DNA of 35,776 nucleotides from an uncultured Bacteroidota bacterium (lineage in GTDB: Bacteria; Bacteroidota; Bacteroidia; Bacteroidales; F082), in assembly GCA_937912115.1 (NCBI GenBank), contig CALDOI010000065.1:1-35776 (forward strand). The letters run 5' to 3'. The position numbers and the translations under genes are program-made. The notes beneath the pieces were generated by a model. That model worked only from the letters and a program-made list of their open reading frames with translations. It was not told where the DNA came from and did no database searches. Shown here one piece after another: positions 25,341 to 33,282 of the stretch (position 1 is the first letter of the stretch; every line of letters begins with the position of its first letter).

Positions 25341-25432
25341 TTAACCCATCAACTAATAAGAACTACGACTAATGAATTATGTATTTTTAACATAAAGATG
25401 GCAGATTGGTATCTAAAAAAAATCTTAAATAA

Positions 25433-25471
25433 AAAATCCTCCACATCATTTTCTGTGATATGGAGGATTTT
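25433..25471 (-). terminator. Bidirectional-type terminator ending the three-gene surface operon
   Basis: AAAATCCTCCACATCA (25433-25448) pairs with TGATATGGAGGATTTT (25456-25471) with a single mismatch around a seven-base loop. Reading on the - strand the stem is followed by a T-rich run, 24 bases after the stop of the last gene. It is the strongest hairpin seen in the window. Confidence 0.68.
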
Positions 25472-25494
25472 AAGATTAAGGTAAGTTTTCTCTA

Positions 25495-25728
25495 TTACTC
25501 TTCAAGTTCTTCTTTATTGATTTGATAAAGTTTCCTTCCCCCATAAATTGCAGCTAAACCCAAGAGTATTATACTGCCACCACCAATTGGAGCTCCTCCA
25601 CCTATGGGAGTTCCTCCTGTTGGTGTTCCAGGAGGATCGCCCGGAGTACCTGTATCGGCTATTAAGCTGGAAATTGAAATAAGCATTGATATTATAAAAA
25701 TCGTAAGAATTGATATAATCTTTTTCAT
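25495..25728 (-). CDS. Small PID-CTERM-like exported protein
   Basis: The 77-residue protein has a signal peptide (residues 1-24, ending SLIA-D), a Pro/Gly/Thr-rich linker (DTGTPGDPPGTPTGG), a GGGAPIGGG motif, a short hydrophobic helix (IILLGLAAIYGG) and a basic then acidic tail (RKLYQINKEELEE). This layout of motif, hydrophobic segment and charged tail is that of the PID-CTERM sorting-signal proteins annotated in Bacteroidota, here with PIG in place of PID. The sorting enzyme is not established to my knowledge. It is the last gene of the operon, 28 bases after the 761-residue surface protein. Confidence 0.68.
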   Translation of the reverse strand: MKKIISILTIFIISMLISISSLIADTGTPGDPPGTPTGGTPIGGGAPIGGGSIILLGLAAIYGGRKLYQINKEELEE

Positions 25729-25756
25729 ATAATTAATTTTTTGCTTTTATAATTGG

Positions 25757-28042
25757 CTATTTTGAAATAAACACTTTATTGGTATAAACATTTTTATCGG
25801 TAATAACACGAACAACGTAATAACCTAATTTATCTGAAACCCAATATTTATTTATCTTATTATCAACTGTTTCAATATCCCTTAACAACTCACCTGCAAG
25901 TGTAAATATTCTCACTTCTTTAATTACCTCATTTGTGTTGTTCCTAACGAAGGCATATTGACGGTATCCATAAATATCAATAGTATTTTCAATGCCAAAT
26001 TCATCAACACTTGTTGGCCCAAAGAAATGTAATATAAATCTATCTTCAGAATCATTGGGTGTTGCTGAAAAAGAATAATCTGGATTTTCATTTATGGAAA
26101 TCCAGTCGCCTCCTATGAGTTTATCTTCCAACCAAATTTCTGAGCCTGATTCAAACGTTTCCATATCGAAAAATGATAACGTATACTCGGTATTGTACCC
26201 ACAATTAAAATGCATTGGAACACTTGTCATGCCATTATTCAAACTTTCTGAAGGAAGTACATTTATTGCAAGTGCGGTATTGTCTTCGGCGATGGTTTTA
26301 ATTTGTGTTGCATCATCATATTGACTATTCCATTTCATGGCTTCAATTTCAATATCATAACCACTAGTAGCTTCTTCATTAAACATGACAATCATTTCAT
26401 CTCGATAGTTCTCTTGACCACCAAATACATTCACCGTCAAAACATTAGGAATGACATTCCTGAAGGCCTCATTACTATGTACTCTATTTGAATTTTTGAA
26501 TGATACAGTTCCCGCTCCCAGAGTTTCAACAAAGAAAGCCTGGCCTACCTGAATGTATTGAACACCTCCAGTAACTGTTCGAGCAAGGTATGTCCCAGCT
26601 GTGGCATCCCAAACCCAGTTCTTCTGTTGAATGACACTACTATTTCCTGAGTTTGCGTAAAACGCATCAAAATCAATTGCTGATGGATATGGATTACTTA
26701 TTAATTCGTTATGATTTTCACTATATGTTAAGGCTGGAGGTGATTTATCACCAGTAATCAGAGCTCCTGTCATTTCAAGGGTATGATTAGTATTATCATC
26801 TGTTGCGATTCCAATTCCCTTTCCTGTATAAATTTCATCAGTTAATGAAAATAAATTAATCCATGGTTCGCTTCCTAAAGTATTTACTACAGTTTCATCC
26901 CACTCATATGCCCATGTATTTCCATTTACAAGATTAAAAGCATCGAGAAATGCTCCGGTGCCACTTCCTGTGTAATTTTCTTCGTTTACTGTTGGTCCGA
27001 TAAGATGAATATACCAATCACCAGCAACTGAGTTAGATAAATATGTTTGAACCTTGGCTGTTCCACTTGCTCCGTAGGTTATTGTGCCGTTGTTGATGAA
27101 GGAGCCAATTCCTGTGGCATCTGCTTGAACAACTATACCTGTGGCAGAGTTTATTGTTGTACTACCGGTTACTGTTGCATAACCTAAGGCGGGGAGATTA
27201 AGTGTACCATCTACTCTTAAATCGCCATCAATATATAAACGTGTGTTTGATGTGCTTCCAGCTAAGTCAGGAACCGTAACATGTGCACCACTTTCTATGA
27301 ACATTTTTTCACATGCCCATCCACCATCATCACTTCCTGTAGTGTTCTCAGGATAATAACTAAGACCCGATGGAATAATAATATAGGCATCTGCCAACCC
27401 AATATAAGGATACATACCTCCTGGTAATGCATCGCCTGGGCATGTCCCACTCCAGTTACCATCACTTTCCCACTTTGTTTTATTCGTAGTTCCGAAGCCA
27501 TTTCCACCAACCCAAACATAATTATATTCAATTGTTGGGTATGTATACCCTGCAGCACTACCATTAACAGATGGTGTATAGTCAGTTAAGTCGACTCCAA
27601 TATTAACTCCTGTTGGAACAAATAAGTCTTCCCCGACCTCAAATATCCCGCTTCCACTACCAGTACTAACCTCCAACATTGCTATTGTAACCCAAGTGTT
27701 TTGAACCCAATTTTCCGGAAATGAAAATGGCGTATTATCAGCAAAATATTCTTGATAATAATAACTTCCTTGAGTTGATCTAGTTCCTGACTTAGTAATT
27801 TCATAATTAGTGCAAAGAACGTCACCCATATCTACATTACCTAAACTCTGAAGCCATTTTACTTGAAAAACAATATCCGTTAATTGATTGGAAGTCTGAG
27901 GAGTTCCTAATCCTGATGTTTCCTGCATTTGTATATAAAGATAACCTTCTCCTCCTTCGGTTGCTCGAATTTGAAATGTCCCACCGAAAGATAACAGCGT
28001 GATACTTGCAAAAACTAGTACTAAGAATAAATTCTTTTTCAT
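25757..28042 (-). CDS. Exported surface protein with T9SS-type C-terminal domain
   Basis: The 761-residue protein has a signal peptide (1-20). Its N-terminal domain (about 21-165) looks like a binding module. A short WVGGNGFGTTNKTKWESDGN segment is followed by beta-helix-like strands (about 255-345: VTVPDLAGS, YIDGDLRVDGTLNLPALG, GSFINNGTITYG) and a beta-rich region (345-680) with NELISNPYPSAIDFDAF and GQAFFVETLGAGTVSF, common in Bacteroidota surface proteins. The last 70 residues (IFTLAGELLRDIETV, then GYYVVRVITDKNVYTNKVFI) form a T9SS type A-like sorting domain, without a classical YPNP start. Ligand or substrate is unknown. It lies 24 bases downstream of the 536-residue gene and 28 upstream of the PID-CTERM-like gene, so it is operonic. 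Confidence 0.72.
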   Translation of the reverse strand: MKKNLFLVLVFASITLLSFGGTFQIRATEGGEGYLYIQMQETSGLGTPQTSNQLTDIVFQVKWLQSLGNVDMGDVLCTNYEITKSGTRSTQGSYYYQEYFADNTPFSFPENWVQNTWVTIAMLEVSTGSGSGIFEVGEDLFVPTGVNIGVDLTDYTPSVNGSAAGYTYPTIEYNYVWVGGNGFGTTNKTKWESDGNWSGTCPGDALPGGMYPYIGLADAYIIIPSGLSYYPENTTGSDDGGWACEKMFIESGAHVTVPDLAGSTSNTRLYIDGDLRVDGTLNLPALGYATVTGSTTINSATGIVVQADATGIGSFINNGTITYGASGTAKVQTYLSNSVAGDWYIHLIGPTVNEENYTGSGTGAFLDAFNLVNGNTWAYEWDETVVNTLGSEPWINLFSLTDEIYTGKGIGIATDDNTNHTLEMTGALITGDKSPPALTYSENHNELISNPYPSAIDFDAFYANSGNSSVIQQKNWVWDATAGTYLARTVTGGVQYIQVGQAFFVETLGAGTVSFKNSNRVHSNEAFRNVIPNVLTVNVFGGQENYRDEMIVMFNEEATSGYDIEIEAMKWNSQYDDATQIKTIAEDNTALAINVLPSESLNNGMTSVPMHFNCGYNTEYTLSFFDMETFESGSEIWLEDKLIGGDWISINENPDYSFSATPNDSEDRFILHFFGPTSVDEFGIENTIDIYGYRQYAFVRNNTNEVIKEVRIFTLAGELLRDIETVDNKINKYWVSDKLGYYVVRVITDKNVYTNKVFISK

Positions 28043-28066
28043 ATTTGTAATGATTAATTTTTTTGA

Positions 28067-29677
28067 TTATAAATTTGGCATATGTTCACTTTTAATATCA
28101 TTTGGCGTAGAAAGTCCAACAACACTTAGTATCACATTTTTGTCATTTGAAGAACCATTATATTTTATCTCTCCATCCATATTCAAATCACTTGCAGAAT
28201 AACTTGAAACAATGTTATTGGGAGATGAAAGTCCAACAATACTTAAAACTTCATTTTTATCATTCGATGAACCATTATATTTAATATACCCATCCCCATT
28301 CGCATCCCCATCCCATAAACAAAATACACCTGACACATCTTTCATAGCATCGTTGGTTGTAACTGAAGTATTATCCCAAGCTTGAGACAATGCTGTGGAA
28401 AAATCAAATGAGGGAGATGAAACATCCAAATTAACAGTTGTTGAACTCATTATTCCAAAATGATTACGATGCAAAACCGCTACATTATATGGTGTTGTAA
28501 TTGTTGCCCCTGTTATTTTGCCTCCTGTATTTCCATCTCTATCCAATATATTCCCATTTACATCAACAAAAAAAGCAAATGAATGAAGCACTGTAGTTGG
28601 TGTAGTCTGATCTCTTAATTCGACCTTTACCCAATCAACTGCAGTTGCAGGAATAGTAGTAACATCTGTTGAAATGCTATATGGATCCTGAGTTGGTATT
28701 AAATCTGCAGTTTTAAGATCCTGATCCATTGTTGTTCCATTATAGGCTCCGGCAAGAAACAATTTAAGATTAAGTCTTTTACCTGAATAAAAATAATCTC
28801 CAATAGCAAATGTGCCTAATGTAGTAAATGAAGTACCTGTTTTTGTAAAAGGATCAGTTCCTGTAGCACCACCTGATTCTGTCCAAGAATAATCAGTTCC
28901 TCCGTTAGATGTTAATCCAACGCTACAGTAATCACTGTCAAAATCAGTTAAAACCTCACCACTATTCCACTGGGGTGTTACTGATAAATCTGAATCACCC
29001 GAAGCATCTTCGGTAATAACCCATGAACGATCAACAAAATGACTGGTTACTGAACCTGAAGGTTCATCATCTATAACTCTTACATTATAATTATCAGTTA
29101 CTGCGGCAGCATCATTTTGAAGGACTAGTGGGTTATAAGTACTATTACCTATAGGATAGGTTACATTTGTTGAGCCGTCAGCCGGAACACTACGTTTTAC
29201 ATAACCCGTACTATTTGTTTGAACATATTTTCCAGCACCTGGTGTGGTTGCATCTGCAAATAATGTAAGATCAAACTCATTTAAAGTAAGTAGTCCATTA
29301 GTAAAAGTCAATGTCCCATTAATTGTTTGATCATGACCAGTACTGGTTTTAATGGATACGCCGTTTGAATTATCAATTTCAACTGTTCCATAAAAGGAGG
29401 CATCTGCATCTCCTGTTATTTCCTGTGTAGAACTCCCATTAAATTTTAGGATTCCTGAAGAAGTTGAAATCATTAATCCAGATGTATTATTTTCAAGGTC
29501 ACCTTTGATTTGAACAGTACCTGAATTATTAATTTTACCATCAGTATTAACCACATCATTCACAACCAAAGTTGAGCCACTTGCCACAACAATTTGTGAG
29601 CCGCTGGATAAAGTCATTTGTGCTGAAACTAAAAAGGCACTCCCGATTAGGAATGCTAACGATAAGACTTTTTTCAT
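28067..29677 (-). CDS. Exported surface protein with duplicated dockerin-like C-terminal module
   Basis: The 536-residue protein has a signal peptide (1-19, ending VSAQ), then beta-helix-like strands (about 22-140: SGSTLVVNDVVNTDGKINNS, GDLENN, GTVEIDNSNG) typical of large Bacteroidota surface proteins. A middle region (about 290-455) contains LKLFLAGAYNG and AVLHRNHFGIMSS. The last 79 residues hold two copies of a module 39 residues apart, DANGDGYIKYNGSSNDKNEV and DLNMDGEIKYNGSSNDKNVI, each followed by LSxVGLSxPN. The DxNxDG loop is the EF-hand-like calcium loop of dockerins. There is no T9SS type A tail. It is the first gene of the operon, with promoter at 29748-29780. The tail is known from many Bacteroidota proteins but its partner is unclear. 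Confidence 0.72.
   Translation of the reverse strand: MKKVLSLAFLIGSAFLVSAQMTLSSGSQIVVASGSTLVVNDVVNTDGKINNSGTVQIKGDLENNTSGLMISTSSGILKFNGSSTQEITGDADASFYGTVEIDNSNGVSIKTSTGHDQTINGTLTFTNGLLTLNEFDLTLFADATTPGAGKYVQTNSTGYVKRSVPADGSTNVTYPIGNSTYNPLVLQNDAAAVTDNYNVRVIDDEPSGSVTSHFVDRSWVITEDASGDSDLSVTPQWNSGEVLTDFDSDYCSVGLTSNGGTDYSWTESGGATGTDPFTKTGTSFTTLGTFAIGDYFYSGKRLNLKLFLAGAYNGTTMDQDLKTADLIPTQDPYSISTDVTTIPATAVDWVKVELRDQTTPTTVLHSFAFFVDVNGNILDRDGNTGGKITGATITTPYNVAVLHRNHFGIMSSTTVNLDVSSPSFDFSTALSQAWDNTSVTTNDAMKDVSGVFCLWDGDANGDGYIKYNGSSNDKNEVLSIVGLSSPNNIVSSYSASDLNMDGEIKYNGSSNDKNVILSVVGLSTPNDIKSEHMPNL
28070..28306 (-). repeat. Two-copy dockerin-like module at the 3' end of the 28067 gene
   Basis: Residues 458-487 and 497-526 share the core DxNxDGxIKYNGSSNDKN with 14 identical residues in a row (IKYNGSSNDKN plus flanks nearly so), then LSIVGLSSPN or LSVVGLSTPN. 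The DNA is also similar (for example GAACCATTATATTT in both copies, read on the + strand), suggesting a fairly recent or conserved duplication. Confidence 0.7.
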
Positions 29678-29696
29678 AAAGCAACCATTTTTTTAA

Positions 29697-29711
29697 ATTA
29701 GTTAAACTAAT
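29697..29711. promoter_or_regulatory. Palindrome in the leader of the surface operon
   Basis: ATTAGTTAAACTAAT is a perfect inverted repeat with seven-base arms around a central A. It lies between the predicted transcript start (about 29740) and the ATG at 29677, where an operator or short leader hairpin could act. AT-rich sequence makes chance occurrence possible. Confidence 0.3.
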
Positions 29712-29747
29712 CAAAAGGTAGGAAATTTGGTCAGCTTTAATGAGCAA

Positions 29748-29780
29748 CAAATATACATCAAGAACTATCCAGAAAGCAAA
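29748..29780 (-). promoter_or_regulatory. Promoter of the three-gene surface operon
   Basis: On the - strand TTTG (29777-29780) is followed after 21 bases by TATATTTG (29748-29755), a full match to the Bacteroidota consensus. The leader would be about 60 bases. Confidence 0.5.
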
Positions 29781-30095
29781 TAAAATTTAATCTTTTTTTA
29801 TATTATTAATTTTAGAGTTATATGATTCTGATTTTATGTCTATTACATGTATAGATTTATACCTATAAAAATGCAGTCAAAAGGCTGAGTCGATCCAATT
29901 ATTTGTAATTAACCTTTGCAGAAAGAGCATAAAAAAAACAAACCCTACCTGCAGATATATAAAATTGCAATTAGATTTTAGACTTGGTAACTCAATTTCA
30001 TATATAGATTTCGCGTATGTGTAATTGTTACAATAATTGACTTAGTTAATAAATAATATTACTAAATTAGCTTCTCAAATCAAACAAAATTTATC

Positions 30096-30554
30096 ATGAA
30101 TAATATCGTTGAAAAACCAGAAATTGAACACACATTACAAATTTCGAAATCTTCAGAATCCTATTTAAAAGAAACCAGTAGCTGGACTTTTTTCTTCTCC
30201 ATTCTTGGGGCTATTTTTTTGGGGTTATTAGTAATTGGATCGATTGCGATTTCTATTATATTTTCAACTATCGATAATGATAGTTTGCCTCATATATCAG
30301 GAATAATAATAGGCTTTGTTTATTTTATATTAGCTGTTGTATACTTTTTTCCAATCTATTTTCTTTTCAAATTTTCTTCAAATATGAAGAAAGCTCTCGA
30401 GAAAAAAGAGGACAACAATCTTGAACTTGCTTTTAAGAATATCAAGTCGCACTTTAAATACATGGGAATCTTTACCATTATTATTATTGTGATATATGTG
30501 CTTGCAGCTATTTTGATGTTGTTTTCGGGAATGGTTAACAATTTTTGGCAGTAG
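30096..30554 (+). CDS. DUF5362-like integral membrane protein
   Basis: The 152-residue protein has a cytoplasmic N-terminus (residues 1-28, with SSESYLKETSSWTFF leading into the first helix). Hydrophobic helices lie at about 30-58, 66-92 and 125-148. A charged cytosolic loop (KFSSNMKKALEKKEDNNLEL, then AFKNIKSHFKYMG) separates the last two. This pattern resembles DUF5362, a small Bacteroidota membrane family without known function. The start ATG lacks a Shine-Dalgarno. The 3' end overlaps the 3' end of the convergent GME-fold gene by 20 bases. Confidence 0.55.
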   Translation: MNNIVEKPEIEHTLQISKSSESYLKETSSWTFFFSILGAIFLGLLVIGSIAISIIFSTIDNDSLPHISGIIIGFVYFILAVVYFFPIYFLFKFSSNMKKALEKKEDNNLELAFKNIKSHFKYMGIFTIIIIVIYVLAAILMLFSGMVNNFWQ

Positions 30555-31242
30555 AATCAATAAATATCAAACTTCCACCATCATAAAGAGGTCCCTTGTA
30601 TAATTCGAGGATATTATAATTTGTATCTGATAAAAAATCAATAATCTGGTTTTTTTCTTTCATCTCAACTAAACTACCAATTATATAGATTTTGTTTTTG
30701 TATACGCCACAAGCACCGCCAAAAAAACCATTACTAAAATCAGGTAACTTAATTTGTTTAGGGTCAATATATAGCGCAGTTAACTTGTTGTTTATTAAGG
30801 TATTATAAATGCCTAAGTCTGAAGTAATAAATCTGTCATTATTCAATGGAAGAAGATTACACCTTGTATAAGCTTGATTGACGTGAATTGATATCCTATT
30901 TGAACATAGTTCCTTTATTCTGCTATCAGTAACTTGTAGATTATGAATCAAATAACGGTCAGTAACTACTGCATTGTACTTGGCTGTTTCAGGATATTTG
31001 CTGCCAACAGCACTGCTTCCCTCAATAAAATTAATCTTTCCTTTCACCAATTTTTTTTTAATATCTGCTGGAATATTGGGGGCAGATACCAGCAGTTCAT
31101 CAACGTGACAAAAAAACACATCAGGATGTCCGGATATTGCGGGGTATGTAATACCCCTTGTAATAAAGGGAATCACATCTCCGATCTGATCTAACTTCTT
31201 AAGAGCTTCATCAGGAATTGTACTATTTGAGATTATAATCAT
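30535..31242 (-). CDS. DUF6873-like GME-fold protein
   Basis: The 235-residue protein has no signal peptide, so it is cytoplasmic. Recognisable parts are the N-terminal strand MIIISNSTIPDEALKKL, HPDVFFCHVDELLVSAP, the central HVNQAYTRCNLLPLNNDRFI and SDLGIYNTL, and a C-terminal NGFFGGACGVYKNKIYIIGS. These fit my memory of DUF6873, a family assigned the guanidine-modifying-enzyme (beta/alpha propeller) fold. The His and Cys in the two central motifs could form an active site, but no activity is established and the usual deiminase Cys motif is not obvious. An alternative is an unrelated conserved hypothetical. Confidence 0.5.
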   Translation of the reverse strand: MIIISNSTIPDEALKKLDQIGDVIPFITRGITYPAISGHPDVFFCHVDELLVSAPNIPADIKKKLVKGKINFIEGSSAVGSKYPETAKYNAVVTDRYLIHNLQVTDSRIKELCSNRISIHVNQAYTRCNLLPLNNDRFITSDLGIYNTLINNKLTALYIDPKQIKLPDFSNGFFGGACGVYKNKIYIIGSLVEMKEKNQIIDFLSDTNYNILELYKGPLYDGGSLIFIDSTAKNC

Positions 31243-31250
31243 ATGGTCAT

Positions 31251-31283
31251 CAAAAGTAACAAAGAATGAAAAACGTCGCTCAA
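31251..31283 (-). promoter_or_regulatory. Candidate promoter of the GME-fold gene
   Basis: TACTTTTG (31251-31258, - strand) with TTG (31281-31283) 22 bases upstream. The transcript would start almost at the ATG at 31242, implying a very short leader. Confidence 0.33.
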
Positions 31284-31302
31284 CAAATATTATTGATGTT
31301 TA

Positions 31303-31363
31303 GCTACAGATTAACAGATTGTTAATCAACTCTTCTCCTAACTTAAATCTGTGAATCTGTGGC
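31303..31363. repeat. 18-base inverted repeat with T run between divergent genes
   Basis: GCTACAGATTAACAGATT (31303-31320) pairs with AATCTGTGAATCTGTGGC (31346-31363) with one mismatch and one G-T wobble. It is followed by TTTTTAG. A smaller perfect palindrome GATTAACA-GAT-TGTTAATC (31309-31327) shares the left arm. The AATCTGTGAATCTGTGGC arm resembles dispersed intergenic sequences recalled from other Bacteroidota. No gene on the + strand ends before it, so simple termination does not explain it. Confidence 0.5.
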
Positions 31364-31440
31364 TTTTTAGCAATCTTCAATTATATAATGACGTTGGATT
31401 GTTATCATTCAATAGATTTTTTTCAACTTAGCAAAAAATT

Positions 31441-32217
31441 ATGATGATGGAAAAAGAATATTGGAGTTTAGCTGGCAAAACAGCTCTGATAACTGGCAGC
31501 ACATACGGCATTGGACTGGCCATTGCCCAGGTTATGGCTCAGCTTGGAGTCAATATTATTGTTGTTTCACGAAAGGAAGAAAATGTAAATAAATGCATTG
31601 ATGGTTTAAAAAAGTTCGGAACAACGGTAGTTGGAATAACTGCTGATGTTTCTTTGTTGGAAGGACGACAATTACTGTTTGATTATATTTCGAACAATTA
31701 TAATAGTATAGATATCCTTGTTAATAATGTTGGAACAAACATCCGCAAAAAAACCACTGAATATACATACTTGGAGTATCAAAAAATCCTTGATACAAAC
31801 ATGAATTCGAATTTTGTGATAACACGGTTCATGCATCCATATTTAAAGAAATCGGGAAATGGAACGATTGTAAATGTTCTTTCTGTTGCCGGACTTACAC
31901 ATATCCGCACAGGATCACCATATGGTATGACAAAAGCTGCTCTGAATCAACTAACCAAAAATCTGGCAGTTGAGTGGGCTTCCGACAATATTCGGGTGAA
32001 TGCAGTTTCCCCTTGGTATACTCGTACGCCATTGGTACAGGGACTAATGGAAAATAAAGACTATTACAAAGAGGTGATTGATAGCACTCCCATTGGAAGA
32101 ATCGCGGAACCAGAAGAGGTAGCGAGAGTAGTTGCATTTTTATGCATGCCCGCATCATCATATGTTACAGGCCAAAACATTGTTGTTGATGGTGGGTTCT
32201 TAATTAACGGATTTTGA
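31441..32217 (+). CDS. SDR family oxidoreductase (tropinone-reductase-like)
   Basis: The 258-residue classical short-chain dehydrogenase/reductase binds NAD(P)H in a Rossmann fold: TGSTYGIG (residues 18-25), the NNVG motif (95-98) and catalytic tetrad N120, S148, Y161, K165 (YGMTK). After the active site come [12 protein letters not shown] and the C-terminal [16 protein letters not shown]. The [12 protein letters not shown] and SPWYTRTPL wording resembles the plant/bacterial tropinone-reductase-like branch. SRK at 43-45 after the second strand suggests NADP(H) preference (inference). Substrate unknown. Three successive ATGs (31441, 31444, 31447) leave the exact start open. The 3' end overlaps the convergent radical SAM gene by 14 bases. 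Confidence 0.9.
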   Translation: MMMEKEYWSLAGKTALITGSTYGIGLAIAQVMAQLGVNIIVVSRKEENVNKCIDGLKKFGTTVVGITADVSLLEGRQLLFDYISNNYNSIDILVNNVGTNIRKKTTEYTYLEYQKILDTNMNSNFVITRFMHPYLKKSGNGTIVNVLSVAGLTHIRTGSPYGMTKAALNQLTKNLAVEWASDNIRVNAVSPWYTRTPLVQGLMENKDYYKEVIDSTPIGRIAEPEEVARVVAFLCMPASSYVTGQNIVVDGGFLINGF

Positions 32218-33205
32218 AACTTCGGTTGGGCAATGTTGAATCTCCAACAAATTTCACTTTTTCAAACTTGTTTAGAAGCATAATCTTATTTGCCGACTTA
32301 TGCCCAATCGCATAATTTATTTCATTTAATGGGACATGGATTTCAATGTTCTTTGTATTGTTCGAGTTAATAACAGGTTTAAGTAAATCTCTCCATATAT
32401 GCGTAATTACCAACTCCTTAAATGAAGGATGAAAGGGCCCGTCAATCAGGTCTTCTCCACTCACAAGTCCTTCAGATGGATGCAAACCTACACGTAAAAT
32501 ATTAACTCCAGCTTTTTCGAAAAGTGGTAATAACTGCTTTGTCCAGTTAACAGCTTCGTCCAAATCTAAAGGTTTGTACTTGCCCTGCTCATACCACTTG
32601 TGCATTTGAGTGTCCTTTATAACTACAGCCGGATAAATACGTGTATTAACTGCCCCGATCTCAATAATTTTATTTGCCGTGGCAATCGACTTTTCCAATG
32701 TGTCGCCGGGTAATCCAATCATCATTTGTAATCCAAGGTTGAATCCATATTTCTTAATTAATGAGGCAGCTTTTACAATATGTTGCGAATTATGACCTCG
32801 CTTAGTTTTTCTCAATACCTCATCATCGAAAGATTGAGCCCCAAGCTCAATGGTGGTGACATTATACTTCCTTAGCATTCTAAGAATTTCCTCACTTATA
32901 TAATCGGGGCGAGTCGATAGTCGGATACTCTGAACATGCTCCAACCGAATGTACGGCTGAACATATTTCAAGTATCTCTTTTGTTCATCGATGGAAATGC
33001 CGGTAAAACTACCACCAAAAAATCCAACTTCAACATATTTATGCCTGGCTTTAAAGGTTCGTAGATGATTTTCAATGGTTTCAATTATTTCATCACCCGA
33101 TGGATCGTGTGTTTGCCCTGATATTTTTTTTTGATTACAGAACACGCATTGAAAGGGACAAGCCAGCTCAGGAATAAAGATAGGAATTGTGTAGTGCTTT
33201 AACAT
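32204..33205 (-). CDS. Elp3-like radical SAM protein
   Basis: 333 residues from ATG 33205; the frame can extend to a TTG at 33226 but the ATG fits the family start ([19 protein letters not shown]). The radical SAM cluster ligands are C16, C20 and C23 in [52 protein letters not shown] and [13 protein letters not shown] follow, the strand motifs of the Elp3/oxygen-independent coproporphyrinogen-like group. A C-terminal domain (about 230-333: [20 protein letters not shown]) is shared with clostridial proteins of this type. No acetyltransferase domain is present, so it is not Elp3 itself. The reaction is unknown; tRNA modification is a guess from the superfamily. Confidence 0.85.
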   Translation of the reverse strand: MLKHYTIPIFIPELACPFQCVFCNQKKISGQTHDPSGDEIIETIENHLRTFKARHKYVEVGFFGGSFTGISIDEQKRYLKYVQPYIRLEHVQSIRLSTRPDYISEEILRMLRKYNVTTIELGAQSFDDEVLRKTKRGHNSQHIVKAASLIKKYGFNLGLQMMIGLPGDTLEKSIATANKIIEIGAVNTRIYPAVVIKDTQMHKWYEQGKYKPLDLDEAVNWTKQLLPLFEKAGVNILRVGLHPSEGLVSGEDLIDGPFHPSFKELVITHIWRDLLKPVINSNNTKNIEIHVPLNEINYAIGHKSANKIMLLNKFEKVKFVGDSTLPNRSFKIR

Positions 33206-33235
33206 TATTTCACAAAGATTATACAATTTTTTAGA

Positions 33236-33243
33236 TAATTTTG
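33236..33243 (+). promoter_or_regulatory. Candidate -7 promoter element for the 33283 gene pair
   Basis: TAATTTTG matches TAnnTTTG and would start transcription near 33250, about 33 bases before ATG 33283. This argues against the upstream TTG at 33241 as a start. Confidence 0.35.
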
Positions 33244-33282
33244 CATTATTATGTATATAGAATAATCATCAAAAATAGACTA

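Larger units (their letters stand above)
29678..30095. other. Gene-free 418-base divergent region
   Basis: It contains the surface-operon promoter (29748-29780) and a short palindrome (29697-29711) near the operon start. The remainder is very AT-rich (for example TTTTTTTATATTATTAATTT around 29794). On the + side a weak TAAATTAG at 30063-30070 could serve the 30096 gene. No tRNA, small ORF with a credible start, or terminator was seen. Confidence 0.5.
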
